64,000 nucleotides of DNA from Armadillidium nasatum (lineage: Eukaryota; Arthropoda; Malacostraca; Isopoda; Armadillidiidae): assembly GCA_009176605.1 (NCBI GenBank), contig SEYY01000156.1, positions 1-64,000 on the forward strand, given 5' to 3'. Positions 63,691 through 64,000 of the stretch are shown piece by piece. Below the pieces are notes generated by a model, which worked only from the letters and a program-made list of their open reading frames with translations, searched no databases and was not told where the DNA came from. The position numbers were made by a program, and so were the translations under genes. Every line of letters starts with the position of its first letter. The first letter of the stretch is position 1.

Positions 63691-64000
63691 TGTAGTGTTG
63701 TAACAGAAATTACAATAAATGTATCATGATATTTACCTAGCTTGACAAGATTATTTTGAAGAGTCATGATATTGGTCACATTTTTTTCTGTTCAGAAAGA
63801 AGTGTTTTACCATTGTGACTTTTGTAACTTAAGATTGACATCATTAAATTCATTAAATTTCTAAAATTTGTACATAAGTTTTAAGGTTAGATAATGAAGC
63901 ACCTTTAGATATATCTATATATATTTAGGCTGAGATATCTTCTCTGACATCTCCTTAAAGATATAGTCGAAAAAAGGTATTCAACAAGGAGTCAAAATCT
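63691..64000. other. no further feature recognised to the window end
   Basis: AT-rich sequence that may be the upstream part of the BEL/Pao gag on the - strand (a broken reading). No element end is visible. Confidence 0.35.

Overview
The window is AT-rich, intron-containing animal DNA made almost entirely of transposable elements and (TA)n microsatellites. Two short exons of one host gene, myotrophin (a small ankyrin-repeat protein), lie on the + strand at 9825-9938 and 41279-41362; both are in phase 0 with proper splice sites. The 31.3 kb between them is one intron packed with mobile DNA. The LINE, BEL/Pao, hAT and Tc1 types and the long (TA)n tracts suggest an arthropod, most likely a crustacean such as a decapod; this is inference. 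I found neither myotrophin exon 1 nor the last exon, which probably lie outside the window.

Layout. 1-7770: a decayed intron-containing hAT transposase, CR1-like LINE ends, a Jockey-like LINE and a split Tc1-like transposase. 7749-9488: LTR, leader and gag start of a Mag-like Ty3/gypsy family. 9825-9938: myotrophin exon 2. 10006-12185: the longest CR1-like LINE. 12186-13935: a BEL/Pao fragment. 14901-15747: another LTR of the Mag-like family. About 17880-25008: a Ty3/gypsy element (GypA), followed by a 100-base assembly gap and a related element (GypB, about 25109-28180) that is preceded by the 3' ORFs of a further copy (28365-29586). 31004-33940: a third relative (GypC). 33946-35050: a MITE and an RTE-like LINE end. 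35173-40378 and 43482-46704: four Jockey-like LINEs in the same orientation, separated by (TA)n. 41279-41362: myotrophin exon 3. 47680-51415: a MITE, tandem repeats and a hairpin-bearing DNA element. 51559-60466: a Mag-like Ty3/gypsy element with both LTRs, containing a nested LINE and a nested DNA element. 60567-64000: a second MITE copy and a BEL/Pao gag region cut by a CR1-like LINE.

Two observations stand out. First, GypA seems to carry two cargo domains not usual for Ty3/gypsy: an OTU-protease-like domain between RNase H and integrase, and an SGNH (GDSL) hydrolase-like ORF between integrase and the 3' LTR. The SGNH-like ORF recurs in the neighbouring relative. Second, 23 (TA)n tracts of 80-200 bp sit at the ends of unrelated elements (an LTR element, LINEs, MITEs, DNA transposons), so (TA)n looks like a shared insertion target or junction. 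All LTR elements here are fossils carrying several breaks.

Most coordinates of element ends were read by eye and are good to about 10-50 bases unless a terminal motif is named.
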